64,000 nucleotides of DNA. Source: CBDCVA01 sp965222935 [NCBI: Candidatus Latescibacterota bacterium] (GTDB lineage: Bacteria > Latescibacterota > CBDCVA01). The notes under the pieces are model-generated. The model was not told the DNA's origin. It was given only the letters and a program-made list of their open reading frames with translations, and did no database searches. Shown here piece after piece: positions 32,660 to 41,570 of the stretch. The stretch is taken from assembly GCA_965222935.1 (NCBI GenBank), contig CBDCVA010000001.1:62001-126000 (forward strand). The letters run 5' to 3'. Numbering within the stretch: position 1 is the stretch's first letter; the number at the start of each line of letters is the position of its first letter. The translations under genes and the position numbers were made by a program.

Positions 32660-33709
32660 ATGAGAACCCATGGAACCATCGTAGCGGCATGCGGTCTGCT
32701 CCTGCTGGCCGGATGCCGCTGCGATGGCCCTGGCGGGGCGCCAGCCGCCACGCTGATCAACGGAGCGGGAGCCACTTTTCCCTATCCGATCTACTCGAAG
32801 TGGTTCGACAAGTACCGCAAGGTCGACGAGAACGCCAAGTTTAACTACCAGTCGATCGGTTCGGGCGGCGGTATCCGTCAGATCACGGCCCGGACGGTGG
32901 ATTTCGGCGCGTCGGATGCACCCATGAAGGACGAGGCGCTCGAGAAGGCCCCGGCCGAGCTCCTGCACCTGCCGGCGGTTCTGGGCGGTGTCGTGGCCAC
33001 CTGCAACATCCCGGGCTTCGACCGGAAGATCAACTTCAGCCAGCGGGCCATCGCGGGCATCTTCCTGGGGGAGATCACGCGCTGGAACGATCCACTGCTG
33101 GCGGTGGACAACCCGGAATACGAACTGCCCGACGAGCCCATCATCGTCATCCATCGCTCCGATGGCTCCGGCACCACGTTCATCTGGACCGACTTCCTCT
33201 CAGCCATCAGCACCGAGTGGGCCAGCGAGGTCGGGAAGGGTAAGTCCGTCAAGTGGCCCGTCGGCCTTGGCGGCAAGGGCAATGAGGGCGTCGCGGGCCT
33301 GGTCAAGCAGATGCCCCACTCCATCGGCTACGTGGAGCTCGGCTACGCCCTGCACAACAAGCTCCAGTACGGCCGGGTCGAGAACGCCACGGGCGATTTC
33401 GTGGACTGCACGCCCCGCTCGGTCAGCCTGGCCGCCGGTGCCGCGGCCGCGAACATGCCGCCGGATTTCCGCGTCTCCGTGGTCAATCGCGGCGGTGCTG
33501 GCGTCTATCCGGTCGCCAGCTTCACGTGGCTTCTGGTCTACCGGGACCAGGAGGACGCCGTCAAGGGCCAGGCGATGGTGGATTTCCTGCACTGGATGCT
33601 GGATGAAGGCCAGAAGTACGCCGCCGGTCTGGGCTACGCGCCGCTGGCGCCCGAGGTGATCGAGATGGAGAAGGCGACGATCAAGAAAATCAGGATCAGA
33701 GGTCTCTAG
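32660..33709 (+). CDS. pstS: Phosphate ABC transporter, substrate-binding lipoprotein
   Basis: A 349-residue periplasmic phosphate-binding lipoprotein. Lipobox LLLAGC near residue 20, then the phosphate-pocket motifs INGAGATFPYPIYSKWF, YQSIGSGGG and VDFGASDAPM, with IVIHRSDGSGTTFIWTDF in domain 2. Start is ATG 32660, with GGGGAGG nine bases upstream; an in-frame ATG at 32618 is not supported by a signal sequence. It leads pstCAB-phoU and is the expected first target of PhoB. Confidence 0.94.
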   Translation: MRTHGTIVAACGLLLLAGCRCDGPGGAPAATLINGAGATFPYPIYSKWFDKYRKVDENAKFNYQSIGSGGGIRQITARTVDFGASDAPMKDEALEKAPAELLHLPAVLGGVVATCNIPGFDRKINFSQRAIAGIFLGEITRWNDPLLAVDNPEYELPDEPIIVIHRSDGSGTTFIWTDFLSAISTEWASEVGKGKSVKWPVGLGGKGNEGVAGLVKQMPHSIGYVELGYALHNKLQYGRVENATGDFVDCTPRSVSLAAGAAAANMPPDFRVSVVNRGGAGVYPVASFTWLLVYRDQEDAVKGQAMVDFLHWMLDEGQKYAAGLGYAPLAPEVIEMEKATIKKIRIRGL

Positions 33710-33710
33710 C

Positions 33711-34664
33711 GTGCCCGCGATCCCCGCTATATCTCGGCTTTCGTCGGGCCTGAGCGCAAGCGATAAGTGCTTTCGCGCCCTAACCTTATTCTTCGCCGTG
33801 TCCGTCTTGGGCCTGGCGGGGCTCATGCTCCAGCAGCTCTACGTCCACTCCAGGCTCGCGCAGGAAGCCTTCGGCCTGGGCTTTTTGTGGGGCACCACGT
33901 GGGACCCCGTCGCGCAGGTCTTCGGCGCTCTGCCCTTCCTCTATGGCACGCTCGTCACGTCCGCCATCGCCCTTCTGATCGCCGTGCCCCTCGGGCTGGG
34001 AACGGCGGTGTTCCTGAGCGAACTGGCCGAGCCTCGCCTCGCCGACTGGGTGGGCTTCCTGGTGGAACTCCTGGCCGCCATCCCCAGCGTCATCTACGGC
34101 CTGGTCGGGATCTTCGTCGTCGTGCCGTGGGTGCGCACCACCCTGGAACCGGCCCTGTCGAACACCCTGGGCTTTCTGCCCCTTTTCCGCGGCGCGCCGT
34201 ACGGGGTCGGGATGCTGACCGCCGGCCTCATCCTGGCCGTCATGATCGTGCCCTACATCACCTCGGTCTCGCGCGAAGTGCTCCTGACCGTACCGGGCAG
34301 TCAGCGGGAGGCGGTCCTGGCGCTCGGAGCCACGCGCTGGGAGATGCTGTGGACGGTGGTCATCCCGTACGCGCGATCGGGGATCTTCGCCGCCATCATG
34401 CTCGCGCTGGCGCGGGCGCTCGGAGAGACCATGGCGGTCACGATGGTCATCGGCAACCGGCCCGAAATTTCCGCCTCCCTGTTCGACCCCGCATACACGA
34501 TGGCCGCCGTCGTCGCCAACGAGTTCACCGAAGCGACCGAGGACCTCTACCTCAACGCTCTGGTTGAAATCGGCCTGGTGCTTTTCTGCGTGACCATCGT
34601 CATCAACGGGATAGCTAGGCTCATCCTGGCGAGGCTCAGCTTCCGGGAGCCGGGGACGCCATGA
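33711..34664 (+). CDS. pstC: Phosphate ABC transporter permease
   Basis: A 317-residue integral membrane permease with six helices. The EAA-like motif is REAVLALGATRWEMLWTVVIPYARSGIFA, plus FLVELLAAIPSVIYGLVGIF and ALARALGETMAVTMVIGNRPE. GTG start one base after the pstS stop; its end overlaps pstA (ATGA). Confidence 0.93.
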   Translation: MPAIPAISRLSSGLSASDKCFRALTLFFAVSVLGLAGLMLQQLYVHSRLAQEAFGLGFLWGTTWDPVAQVFGALPFLYGTLVTSAIALLIAVPLGLGTAVFLSELAEPRLADWVGFLVELLAAIPSVIYGLVGIFVVVPWVRTTLEPALSNTLGFLPLFRGAPYGVGMLTAGLILAVMIVPYITSVSREVLLTVPGSQREAVLALGATRWEMLWTVVIPYARSGIFAAIMLALARALGETMAVTMVIGNRPEISASLFDPAYTMAAVVANEFTEATEDLYLNALVEIGLVLFCVTIVINGIARLILARLSFREPGTP

Positions 34665-35506
34665 GCGCGCCGCCGGGCTACCGCCTGAGACAGGTCATCA
34701 ACATCGTTGCGCTCGGCTCGGCGGGTCTGTGCGCCCTGCTCACCGTAGGCGTCCTCTTCGGGCTTCTGGGATACATCGTCTATCACGGCATAGCGGGGCT
34801 GAGTTGGGACTTCCTCACGAAGCTGCCCAAGCCCGTCGGCGAGGAGGGCGGCGGGATGGCCAACGCCATCGTCGGCTCGCTCAAGCTCCTGCTCCTGGCG
34901 GGCCTCATCGGCATCCCCATCGGCTTTCTCGGGGGCGTGTACCTGGCGGAGTTCGGGCGCGGAAAGCTGGGGTTCTTCGTGCGCTATGCCGCGGACGTGC
35001 TGGCCGGGGTGCCCTCCATCGTGGTCGGCATCGTCGTCTACTCCCTGGTGGTGCTGCCCATGCGCGGCTTCTCGGCCCTGGCGGGCGGTGTGGCGCTCGG
35101 CATCATGATGATCCCCATCACGATCCGAAGCACCGAGGAGCTCTTGCGGACGGTGCCCACGTCCGTGCGCGAAGCGGCCCTCAGCCTGGGGATTCGTGAG
35201 TGGCGGGCCATCGTCAGCGTGGTCATCCCCACGGCCTTGCGCGGCCTCGTCGCGGGGATTCTCCTGAGCTTCGCCAGGGTGGCGGGGGAGACGGCGCCGC
35301 TGCTTTTCACCGCCCTGAACAACCGCTTTTGGAGCGAAGGCTGGACCGAACCCATCGCTTCTCTACCCGTGATGATCTTCACCTACGCGATCGCGCCCTA
35401 CGATGACTGGCACAGGCAGGCGTGGGCGGCGGCGTTGGTGTTGATTCTGTTGGTGCTGGGGGTTAACATGATAGCCAGGGGGATCGTGGGACGACATGGC
35501 AACTAG
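34661..35506 (+). CDS. pstA: Phosphate ABC transporter permease
   Basis: A 281-residue permease partner of PstC: VLAGVPSIVVGIVVYSLVV, the EAA loop REAALSLGIREWRAIVSVVIPTALRGLVAG and SFARVAGETAPLLFTALNN. Its TAG stop codon is at 35504-35506; the TA of this stop is also one copy of the duplicated dinucleotide flanking the MITE-like element, whose first base is the G of TAG. Confidence 0.93.
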   Translation: MSAPPGYRLRQVINIVALGSAGLCALLTVGVLFGLLGYIVYHGIAGLSWDFLTKLPKPVGEEGGGMANAIVGSLKLLLLAGLIGIPIGFLGGVYLAEFGRGKLGFFVRYAADVLAGVPSIVVGIVVYSLVVLPMRGFSALAGGVALGIMMIPITIRSTEELLRTVPTSVREAALSLGIREWRAIVSVVIPTALRGLVAGILLSFARVAGETAPLLFTALNNRFWSEGWTEPIASLPVMIFTYAIAPYDDWHRQAWAAALVLILLVLGVNMIARGIVGRHGN

Positions 35507-35667
35507 TGTGCCGTCCTAGGAATAACTTGCAGAATCGAAGGCGCCGGGGCGCCCGGCCTGAAAGGCGCCTGAGCGAGTCGTACCGGGGGAGTACGGCGAG
35601 AGAAGGCAACGCAGCAGGTCGGGATGCATCGGCGAATGAATTCCAGGGTATTCGTGGGACGGCACAC
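35506..35667. mobile_element. MITE-like element between pstA and pstB
   Basis: 162 bases bounded by imperfect inverted termini of about 18 bases (GTGTGCCGTCC... with ...GGACGGCACAC; arms extend through TAGGAAT/ATTCGTG) and flanked by TA on both sides (35504-35505 and 35668-35669). This is the hallmark of IS630/Tc1-mariner-derived MITEs. The interior is non-coding with short G/C hairpins. It separates pstA from pstB by 117 bases in an operon whose other genes overlap. Confidence 0.8.
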
Positions 35668-36499
35668 TAGGCCTGAGACGGTGCCGACACGTCGGACGGA
35701 CGAGCCCGGTGAACTGCCCTCGCACGAGGTGGGGGAAGAGGTCCCCGAAGGAATCCGCGTCGAGAACCTTTCGGCGTGGTTCGGGGATTTCGAGGCGGTT
35801 AAGAACGTCAGCCTCGGCATGGCGCCGCAGCGGGTGACGGCCATTATCGGGCCGTCCGGTTGTGGCAAGACGACGCTGATCCGCTGCCTGAACCGGATGC
35901 ATGAACTCGTCCGGGACGCCCGGATCAGCGGCCGCCTCCTGATCGGCGGACAGGACATCTACGCCCCGGAGGTCGATCCCGTCCTGGTCCGGCGACGCGT
36001 GGGCATGGTGTTCCAGCGCCCCAATCCGTTTCCCACCATGTCCATCTATGACAACGTGGCCGCCGGATTGCGGCTGAACGGGTTGGGGCGGGGCCAAAGC
36101 CTCGATGAGAAGGTCGAGCGAAGCCTCGAGCAGGCGGCGCTCTTCGACGAGGTGAAGGATCGGCTGCGGCAGCCGGCCACGCGCCTCTCGGGCGGCCAGC
36201 AGCAGCGGCTGTGCATCGCCAGGGCGCTTGCCATCGAACCGGAAGTCCTCTTGTTTGATGAACCGACGTCAGCCCTCGACCCCGTGGCGACCGAGAAGAT
36301 CGAGGCGCTGTTGTACCAGTTGAAGGAACGCTACACCATCGCCATCGTGACGCACAGCATGCAGCAGGCCGCCCGCGTCTCCGACGACACGGGGTTCATG
36401 CTCCTGGGAGAGTTGGTCGAGTTTGACCGGACCGAGCGCATGTTCACCAGGCCGTCCGATCCCAGGACCGAGGCGTACATCACAGGGCGTTTCGGCTGA
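35624..36499 (+). CDS. pstB: Phosphate ABC transporter ATP-binding protein
   Basis: A PstB ATPase with [22 protein letters not shown] (Walker A), [16 protein letters not shown], the signature [19 protein letters not shown], Walker [14 protein letters not shown] and [13 protein letters not shown]. The conserved region starts at [13 protein letters not shown] (about residue 42). ATG 35624 lies within the MITE-like element, so the first 14 residues would come from it; GTG 35681, just outside the element, gives a 272-residue protein nearer the usual size. The end overlaps phoU. Confidence 0.9.
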   Translation: MHRRMNSRVFVGRHTRPETVPTRRTDEPGELPSHEVGEEVPEGIRVENLSAWFGDFEAVKNVSLGMAPQRVTAIIGPSGCGKTTLIRCLNRMHELVRDARISGRLLIGGQDIYAPEVDPVLVRRRVGMVFQRPNPFPTMSIYDNVAAGLRLNGLGRGQSLDEKVERSLEQAALFDEVKDRLRQPATRLSGGQQQRLCIARALAIEPEVLLFDEPTSALDPVATEKIEALLYQLKERYTIAIVTHSMQQAARVSDDTGFMLLGELVEFDRTERMFTRPSDPRTEAYITGRFG

Positions 36500-37209
36500 T
36501 GGCAAGGCGACTGGACAGCGAGCGGAGCCTCCTGGCTCGGCGGCTTGTGGACCGCCGGTTCGATGACGAGCTCCGCGAGCTCAATGAGCGGATGTCGGCC
36601 ATGGCGAGCAGGGCGGAGCAGGCCATCGGAAAAGCCGTCAAGGCATTGGTGGAGCGCGACCTGTCCCTGGCGGAGGCAGTCATCGGGGATGACGTTGTCA
36701 TCGACCGGCTCGAGGTGGAAGTCGAAGAGACCTGCATCAATCTCCTGGCTCGCTACCAGCCCGGAGCCACGGACCTGCGCTTCATCGTCATGGTCTTCAA
36801 GATCGTCAACGACCTGGAGCGGGTAGGGGACCAGGCCGTCAACATCAGCGAGCGGGCGCGCAGTCTCTTGAAGGAACCGCTCCTGAAGCCGCTGATCGAC
36901 ATCCCCAAGATGGCCGCTACCACGCAGCAGATGCTCAGGGACGCCCTGGACGCTTTCGTCAACCATGACGCCGAGCTGGCCCGGAGCGTCTGCCGCCGCG
37001 ACGACGAGGTGGATCACCTCAACCACCTGGTCCGGAACGAACTGGTCGAATATATGAGCACCAACCCGACGACCATCGCGCGCGCCTTGGACCTCATCCT
37101 CCTCGGCCGCCACCTCGAGCGCGTCGCCGACCACGCCACCAACATCGCCGAGGACGCCTACTACCTCGTCCACGGCGACACCATGAAGCACCACCTCGCC
37201 GGCGACTGA
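36499..37209 (+). CDS. phoU: Phosphate transport regulator
   Basis: A 236-residue all-helical PhoU with two tandem domains, each with the E/DxxxD metal motif (VVIDRLEVEVEETC, DDEVDHLNHLVRNEL) and ERVGDQAVNISERA and HLERVADHATNIAEDAYYLVHG. It represses the Pho regulon via PstB and PhoR. TGATG overlap with pstB. The last gene of the regulon here. Confidence 0.93.
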   Translation: MARRLDSERSLLARRLVDRRFDDELRELNERMSAMASRAEQAIGKAVKALVERDLSLAEAVIGDDVVIDRLEVEVEETCINLLARYQPGATDLRFIVMVFKIVNDLERVGDQAVNISERARSLLKEPLLKPLIDIPKMAATTQQMLRDALDAFVNHDAELARSVCRRDDEVDHLNHLVRNELVEYMSTNPTTIARALDLILLGRHLERVADHATNIAEDAYYLVHGDTMKHHLAGD

Positions 37210-37262
37210 CGGCCGCCGCCTGCGCCCGACCTCCGCACCGAGCCCCCACGCGCGTCTCTTTA

Positions 37263-37323
37263 TCCCCCCTCCCTGCGTAGCCAGCGGAGCTTCCGCCGGG
37301 GAGGGGGTTAGGGGGTGGGGTTC
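37263..37323 (+). repeat. Dispersed palindromic repeat, long form
   Basis: CCCCCCTCCCTGCGTAG, inner AGCGGAGCTTCCGCCGGGG, AGGGGGTTAGGGGGTGGGG. It follows phoU. The 617-base gap 37210-37826 holds this repeat, a promoter-like block (37362-37402) and A/T-rich sequence in which I see no gene. Confidence 0.85.
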
Positions 37324-37361
37324 GCATTCGCGCCGGGGGTGGGGTCTCCCGGTGTCACCTC

Positions 37362-37402
37362 TCCAGCGCTGACTTGCTCCCTCCGATCCGCTATCTTCCG
37401 CC
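37362..37402 (+). promoter_or_regulatory. Promoter-like block shared with 41525-41565
   Basis: TGACTTG...TATCTT block, about 80 per cent identical to the sequence before the gene at 41571; both follow a long-form repeat copy. No gene starts directly downstream here. Confidence 0.35.
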
Positions 37403-37826
37403 TGGGGTAGCCTACCCGTTTGTAGGGCGGGTGTCATAGACTACTCGACCACGTCTCCGTCATCCAAGCCCGCGCCATCTCATGGGGTGGCGCGGGTAAA
37501 ATACTCGTAAAACACTCTCCCTCTTAGCTTTGTCAAATTTTCCGGCAAGGCCCATTTTTCCCGCTCTATCGGCTCCAATCTGTTTTCTCATATTATCACC
37601 TTGACGTTTCTCCTCAATCCCTTATTTTGTTCACTGTCATCACCAGCAGAACCCGCCATTGGTATCGGGTTGCCTGCTGAATACAAGAACCAATCTAGAC
37701 GGCGTGGATTAGCTACCCACGCTCGGTAAATAAGTAGGACATCCCGCTCTATTCTGCGTGGTGATGACAACGGCCCGGTGCCGTTTATGCCGGGGAGTTG
37801 TCAAATCTCAGTAGGAGGAGAGTGGG

Positions 37827-38498
37827 ATGAGGTCCTTCAAGGTATGGATAACAGGTCTGCTACTGGCCGCGGCAAGCGTGTTTATTGCGGCCCCCGTTCT
37901 TGCTCAAGAGGAAGAAACCGTTGGGAGAGTGTGGTTCGGCGCGGGTCTTGGGCCAGGATTTCCCGTCGGGGAGTTCGGCGACGAGGACAAATTTGGTGCT
38001 TCGCTAGGCCTTGCTTATGGGGTCCGGTCTGGGTATCAGATCGTAAGGCAAAAGGTGTCCCCGATGTTCTACGCTGGATTCTGGCGTCGTGGATTTGGGG
38101 CGGACGAACCCCCTCCGGATGTAGAGGCTAGCGCTCCAGTAGACGCCATTGAGGTGGGTACGCGCATCATATTTCACGGTCCATCGCGCCCTCGCGGAGA
38201 ACTCGGCACCCGGCCCGGGTTTTTCCTTGACGGTGGAATTCTACTCGCCAAGCAGAAGGTTAAGGCCGAGGGCGGCTTTATCGATACTGAAATCTCTCTT
38301 GATCGAGTGTTGGGTTTTGGCGTGGGAGGGGGTGTCGTATTAATCCAGAAGAAGCACTGGGCTTTGGACATTCTCGCGAAGTATCACCGATTCAAGGGCG
38401 ACCAAGATTTGACGACGAGCTTTTTCTCGGTAGATCTAACTATTAGCGGGTTGGTTCCGGTGATGGGATCAAGCCGTGGGGGTTCGCAAGGTATGTAG
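37827..38498 (+). CDS. Outer-membrane beta-barrel-like protein
   Basis: A 223-residue exported protein: signal peptide ending PVLAQ (residue 27), then Gly/aromatic-alternating strands (WFGAGLGPGFPVGEFG, FGASLGLAYGVRSGYQ, DGGILLAKQKV, GFGVGGGVVLIQKKHW) as in small outer-membrane barrels (OmpW/porin-like size). GTAGGAGGAG ribosome site 7 bases upstream. The C-terminus is not the usual aromatic residue. Exact family not identified. A/T-richer than the pho region, perhaps acquired. Confidence 0.7.
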   Translation: MRSFKVWITGLLLAAASVFIAAPVLAQEEETVGRVWFGAGLGPGFPVGEFGDEDKFGASLGLAYGVRSGYQIVRQKVSPMFYAGFWRRGFGADEPPPDVEASAPVDAIEVGTRIIFHGPSRPRGELGTRPGFFLDGGILLAKQKVKAEGGFIDTEISLDRVLGFGVGGGVVLIQKKHWALDILAKYHRFKGDQDLTTSFFSVDLTISGLVPVMGSSRGGSQGM

Positions 38499-38512
38499 GT
38501 CCCTTCCTTTAT

Positions 38513-38573
38513 CCCCCCTCCCTGCGTAGCCAGCGGAGCTTCCGCCGGGGAGGGGGTTAGGGGGTGGGGTTTC
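38513..38573 (+). repeat. Dispersed palindromic repeat, long form
   Basis: Nearly identical to the 37263 copy; directly downstream of the beta-barrel gene stop. Confidence 0.85.
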
Positions 38574-38641
38574 CTTCGGCAGCGGTCATTTCGCGTCACA
38601 GATAGAGAAATGTTCTTGGCGTTTCGTTAGCTGATAGCTAT

Positions 38642-38971
38642 ATGGCTCCCGTGTTCACGGTAACGATATATGATGCCCTGCGCGCCGCCGTTGACGAAGA
38701 CGCGATGGACGCCGTCATCATCCAACGCGCCCTCGACGACCCCGATCAGGAGCTCGTACCGTTCGATCTGGTCCAGCGCATGGCGGGCGGCGAGCATCCT
38801 GTCCGTGTATGGCGCGGGTATCGCGGCCTGAAGGCTGGCGAGCTCGCCTCTCGCGCTGGCGTGGCGGCCTCCTATCTGTCGGATATCGAGCGCGGGAAGA
38901 AACCCGGATCGATCAAGGCGTTGAAGCGCATTGCGGCTGCGCTCGACCTCACGGTGGATGATCTGATATAG
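38642..38971 (+). CDS. XRE-family HTH protein
   Basis: A 109-residue protein with a C-terminal Cro/C1-type HTH (YRGLKAGELASRAGVAASYL, SDIERGKKPGSIKALKRIAA, ALDLTVDDLI). The N-terminal 45 residues are unlike typical XRE proteins and may be an antitoxin-like domain. It lies downstream of a repeat copy and 300 bases from a PIN domain gene on the opposite strand. Its target is unknown. Confidence 0.8.
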   Translation: MAPVFTVTIYDALRAAVDEDAMDAVIIQRALDDPDQELVPFDLVQRMAGGEHPVRVWRGYRGLKAGELASRAGVAASYLSDIERGKKPGSIKALKRIAAALDLTVDDLI

Positions 38972-39141
38972 GCGCGCAGTCCCTCCGCCTCCTCCAGCGC
39001 GACCGTCCCGGCGATGAGCGTCACGCAACGGTCGAGCGCCCAACAGTCCAGGGCACCTCCTTCACCCCACCATGAGCTTTCTCTATCTCCCCTCCCCGCA
39101 CACGGATGTTCCTCCCCCGCCTCACGCGGGGTCTTTTCTTG

Positions 39142-39187
39142 ATCCCCCCTCCCTGCTTGCGGGGAGGGGGTTAGGGGGTGGGGTCCC
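39142..39187 (+). repeat. Dispersed palindromic repeat, short form, with degenerate partner
   Basis: CCCCCCTCCCTGCTTGCGGGGAGG core. A degenerate partial copy with CACGCGGGGTCTTTTCTT precedes it (39087-39140). These fill the 306-base gap 38972-39277. Confidence 0.8.
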
Positions 39188-39277
39188 CCTCCAGCCGGCG
39201 ACTGACGGCAGCCGCGTAACCTTGCTTTATCCCCTTGCTGCTTCCTGGGTGTGACAACGAATCCAGTGCGGTTGACC

Positions 39278-39781
39278 TCATGATCGCGCCCTCATGAGGT
39301 CTGGACAGAGGAAAACGACCTCAACGCCGTGCTGTCGCAACGCTTGACAGTGGAACCACCAATCCGGATCCGAGGCGTTCAGCACCTTCGGCGCGGTCCC
39401 ACTTGCCAGCGCCACGGCAACAAACTTGCGGTCGTCTCGGTCGAACGATTCGAGATTCGGATCATCGGGGAATTTCTCGAACTCACGATCGATGTGAGGC
39501 TTCAAAGGAACTTTCTGACAATGCTCCGGGTTTGCCTGATTATCAAAGAGCCATTTATAGAAGCCGTCACCGGGTCCTGGCTGTCCAGAGAGGCTAAGGT
39601 TTTTCCGGTATTCTTCGAGGATCAGGTTTCCATTGTCCAAGAGGAGGCAGCACTCATTCCGTATGTGGCGTAACTTGGCTATGCACTCGCGGACGCAACG
39701 TCGGCCTGCCTGTTCGGTCTTACCATTTGCAACGACAGCGACATTGGTGTCCATGACGACCTCCGTCTTCCCCATGCTCAC
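39278..39781 (-). CDS. PIN-domain nuclease, partner of a DUF3696 ATPase
   Basis: A 167-residue PIN-like protein: the first acidic residue in VVMDTNVAV (near residue 11), further acids in LILEEYR and FDRDDRKFVAVALASG, and a late DPDWW. It resembles PIN nucleases that lie beside ATPases in defence loci. ATG 39781 overlaps the ATPase stop (ATGA), so it is translationally coupled. Target unknown. The pair is less G/C-rich than core genes. Confidence 0.75.
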   Translation of the reverse strand: MSMGKTEVVMDTNVAVVANGKTEQAGRRCVRECIAKLRHIRNECCLLLDNGNLILEEYRKNLSLSGQPGPGDGFYKWLFDNQANPEHCQKVPLKPHIDREFEKFPDDPNLESFDRDDRKFVAVALASGTAPKVLNASDPDWWFHCQALRQHGVEVVFLCPDLMRARS

Positions 39782-41169
39782 TCAGAATCTCCATGCTTTT
39801 TCAGCGCGGCCTCGCTCATGGCGGCAATCTCGCCGAACTGGTCCCCAAAGAAGTCCTTCGGCCAATTGGCGATGTTTCCGAATTCGTCAACTTTGAGCGG
39901 GCTAAGGCTTGAGCCGCCGCTCGAATCCATCGAGCAGAAAAACAGGCCGACATCCTTCTCCGGGATATCCTCTTCAGCGATGCGGCGCTGGAATCTGCGA
40001 AGCAGATGCTCGCTGTGGCTCTCGAACAATATCTGCACGTTACGTTTCTTCCAAGCGTCGATGAAAACATCGGCAAGGCCGGCCTGGACGGACGGATGCA
40101 GGTGCAGATCCGGCTGCTCTAGAATCACCGTAGACCCTGGAGGTGCATAGAAGCACAGGACCAGCACCGGAAGAATCTGGGAGACCCCGAAGCCGATGTC
40201 GGTGAGGAGAACTTCGGCTGAATGGGGTGACTTGCGGACCTTGACTTCGAACCACCGCCTGCCCTCGGCCAGTGCCTCGACGCGAAAATCATGGACCAGT
40301 CCGAGACGCTTGAGCCACTCAGCGACGTATTCGTCAAGAGTGGGGTCTAGTTTGCGTCCCGTTAGGTTCGGTTTACGTCCCGTTACCTCTATTCTCTCAT
40401 CTCGTTCCCGAGACGATAGTATCGCGTCCACTACGGATTCACCGGCTGGACCCATGTCTGGGGGTTGCGCGCCCGACCGGGCATAGATGCGATGCGGATT
40501 GACGCGGAGAGGGCCAAGATAGTACAAACTGCTCAGGAGAAAACTTGTCTCCACTGGGAGATAGAAGACAAAGGCTTCGCTTTGGAAATGCTCTTGCTCC
40601 CCATACGGAAAATGGTAAAACTTGAACGGACGACCATAACGATCGAGATCTTCCTCATAGTGAGAAAAATCGATGTCGGACCCACGGACGAACAGAGTGT
40701 AGCCCTTCCCATCAGGTAGTCGCCGCATCCCGAACTGCCGACCATCGGCGATTCGATAGGCCATTCTTTCCAACACCAGCGACTTCTCGGAGCCGATGCT
40801 CTCCTCCCTCGTCTCGACCTCGAATCCGATGTCGTCACCTTTGGCTACAGTCCCGCCGTCGAACGCATCCGGTATCACGATCTCACGCTTGGCATTCCAG
40901 CCGAGCGAAAGCTTTAGAGTTCGCTCCGTATCGTGCTCATGCACGACGCTCTCGAAGTCGCCCAAGTCAACGGGTGTTTTCCCATCACCGAAGTGGAACA
41001 CGATCCCACGGTCCGAGGAATCATCAGTCTGTTTCATCAGAAGCAGGGCTTGAAAAAGGCTGGTCTTGCCAGAGCTGTTGGGTCCGAAGAAGCCGGTGAT
41101 GGGCTTGAGCGCAATCTCCCCGGTATCTCTCCAGGACTTGAAGTTTTCCAGCCGCAGTCGTGTCAACAT
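39778..41169 (-). CDS. AAA ATPase, DUF3696/OLD-like
   Basis: A 463-residue SMC-like ATPase. Walker A GPNSSGKTS near residue 29, LRLENFKSWRDTG at the start, the long insertion between A and B, the signature-like TDIGFGVSQILPVL, Walker B STVILEQPDLHLHPSVQA and an H-loop FESHSEHLLRR. The C-terminal part (NIANWPKDFFGDQFGE) is the DUF3696 signature. Coupled to a PIN nuclease, it is a likely two-gene antiviral or plasmid-restriction module. Confidence 0.87.
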   Translation of the reverse strand: MLTRLRLENFKSWRDTGEIALKPITGFFGPNSSGKTSLFQALLLMKQTDDSSDRGIVFHFGDGKTPVDLGDFESVVHEHDTERTLKLSLGWNAKREIVIPDAFDGGTVAKGDDIGFEVETREESIGSEKSLVLERMAYRIADGRQFGMRRLPDGKGYTLFVRGSDIDFSHYEEDLDRYGRPFKFYHFPYGEQEHFQSEAFVFYLPVETSFLLSSLYYLGPLRVNPHRIYARSGAQPPDMGPAGESVVDAILSSRERDERIEVTGRKPNLTGRKLDPTLDEYVAEWLKRLGLVHDFRVEALAEGRRWFEVKVRKSPHSAEVLLTDIGFGVSQILPVLVLCFYAPPGSTVILEQPDLHLHPSVQAGLADVFIDAWKKRNVQILFESHSEHLLRRFQRRIAEEDIPEKDVGLFFCSMDSSGGSSLSPLKVDEFGNIANWPKDFFGDQFGEIAAMSEAALKKHGDSE

Positions 41170-41288
41170 CTGATGGCCTCCTTCCTAAAGGCGGTACACC
41201 AAGAAAGCGCACATTCGGCTGCTACTCCAACGACAATATCGATGGGAGGTGGTACCCATTGAGTCCTAAGGACTTAGTGTAGATCGAC

Positions 41289-41334
41289 GGGGGCCTGACT
41301 ACCTACGATGTTGATTTGGACACCACAGGCCCCC
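41289..41334. repeat. Inverted repeat in gap 41170-41570
   Basis: Perfect nine-base arms GGGGGCCTG (41289-41297) and CAGGCCCCC (41326-41334) around a 28-base loop. It lies upstream of the ATPase gene. The rest of the gap is A/T-rich and contains a long-form repeat copy; no gene is supported. Confidence 0.5.
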
Positions 41335-41444
41335 GGCTAACATTCCTCTCGGCTTCGCCAAGCCAAGTGGTTGCAAGATAGGGGTTTGTGTGGGGAAATC
41401 AAGGAGGAATTATCGGAAGTTAAATATATAATTCCCTTTTTTGA

Positions 41445-41506
41445 TCCCCCCTCCCTGCGTAGCCAGCGGAGCTTCCGCCGGGGAGGGGGTTAGGGGGTGG
41501 GGTTTC
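41445..41506 (+). repeat. Dispersed palindromic repeat, long form
   Basis: Same core as the 37263 and 38513 copies with TTAGGGGGTGGGGTTTCC. Confidence 0.85.
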
Positions 41507-41524
41507 CTCTGTCAATGCTATTTA

Positions 41525-41565
41525 TCCAGCACTGACTTGGACCCTCCAATGCATTATCTTCCCGC
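41525..41565 (+). promoter_or_regulatory. Promoter of the truncated gene at 41571
   Basis: TGACTT (41533) and TATCTT (41555-41560) with a 16-base spacer. ATG 41571 is 10 bases beyond, with no ribosome site. Confidence 0.4.
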
Positions 41566-41570
41566 CCGTG

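Noticed and set aside
37588-37770. Small reverse frame in the phoU-to-barrel gap
   Set aside because: No ribosome site, no family resemblance, composition unlike coding DNA here.
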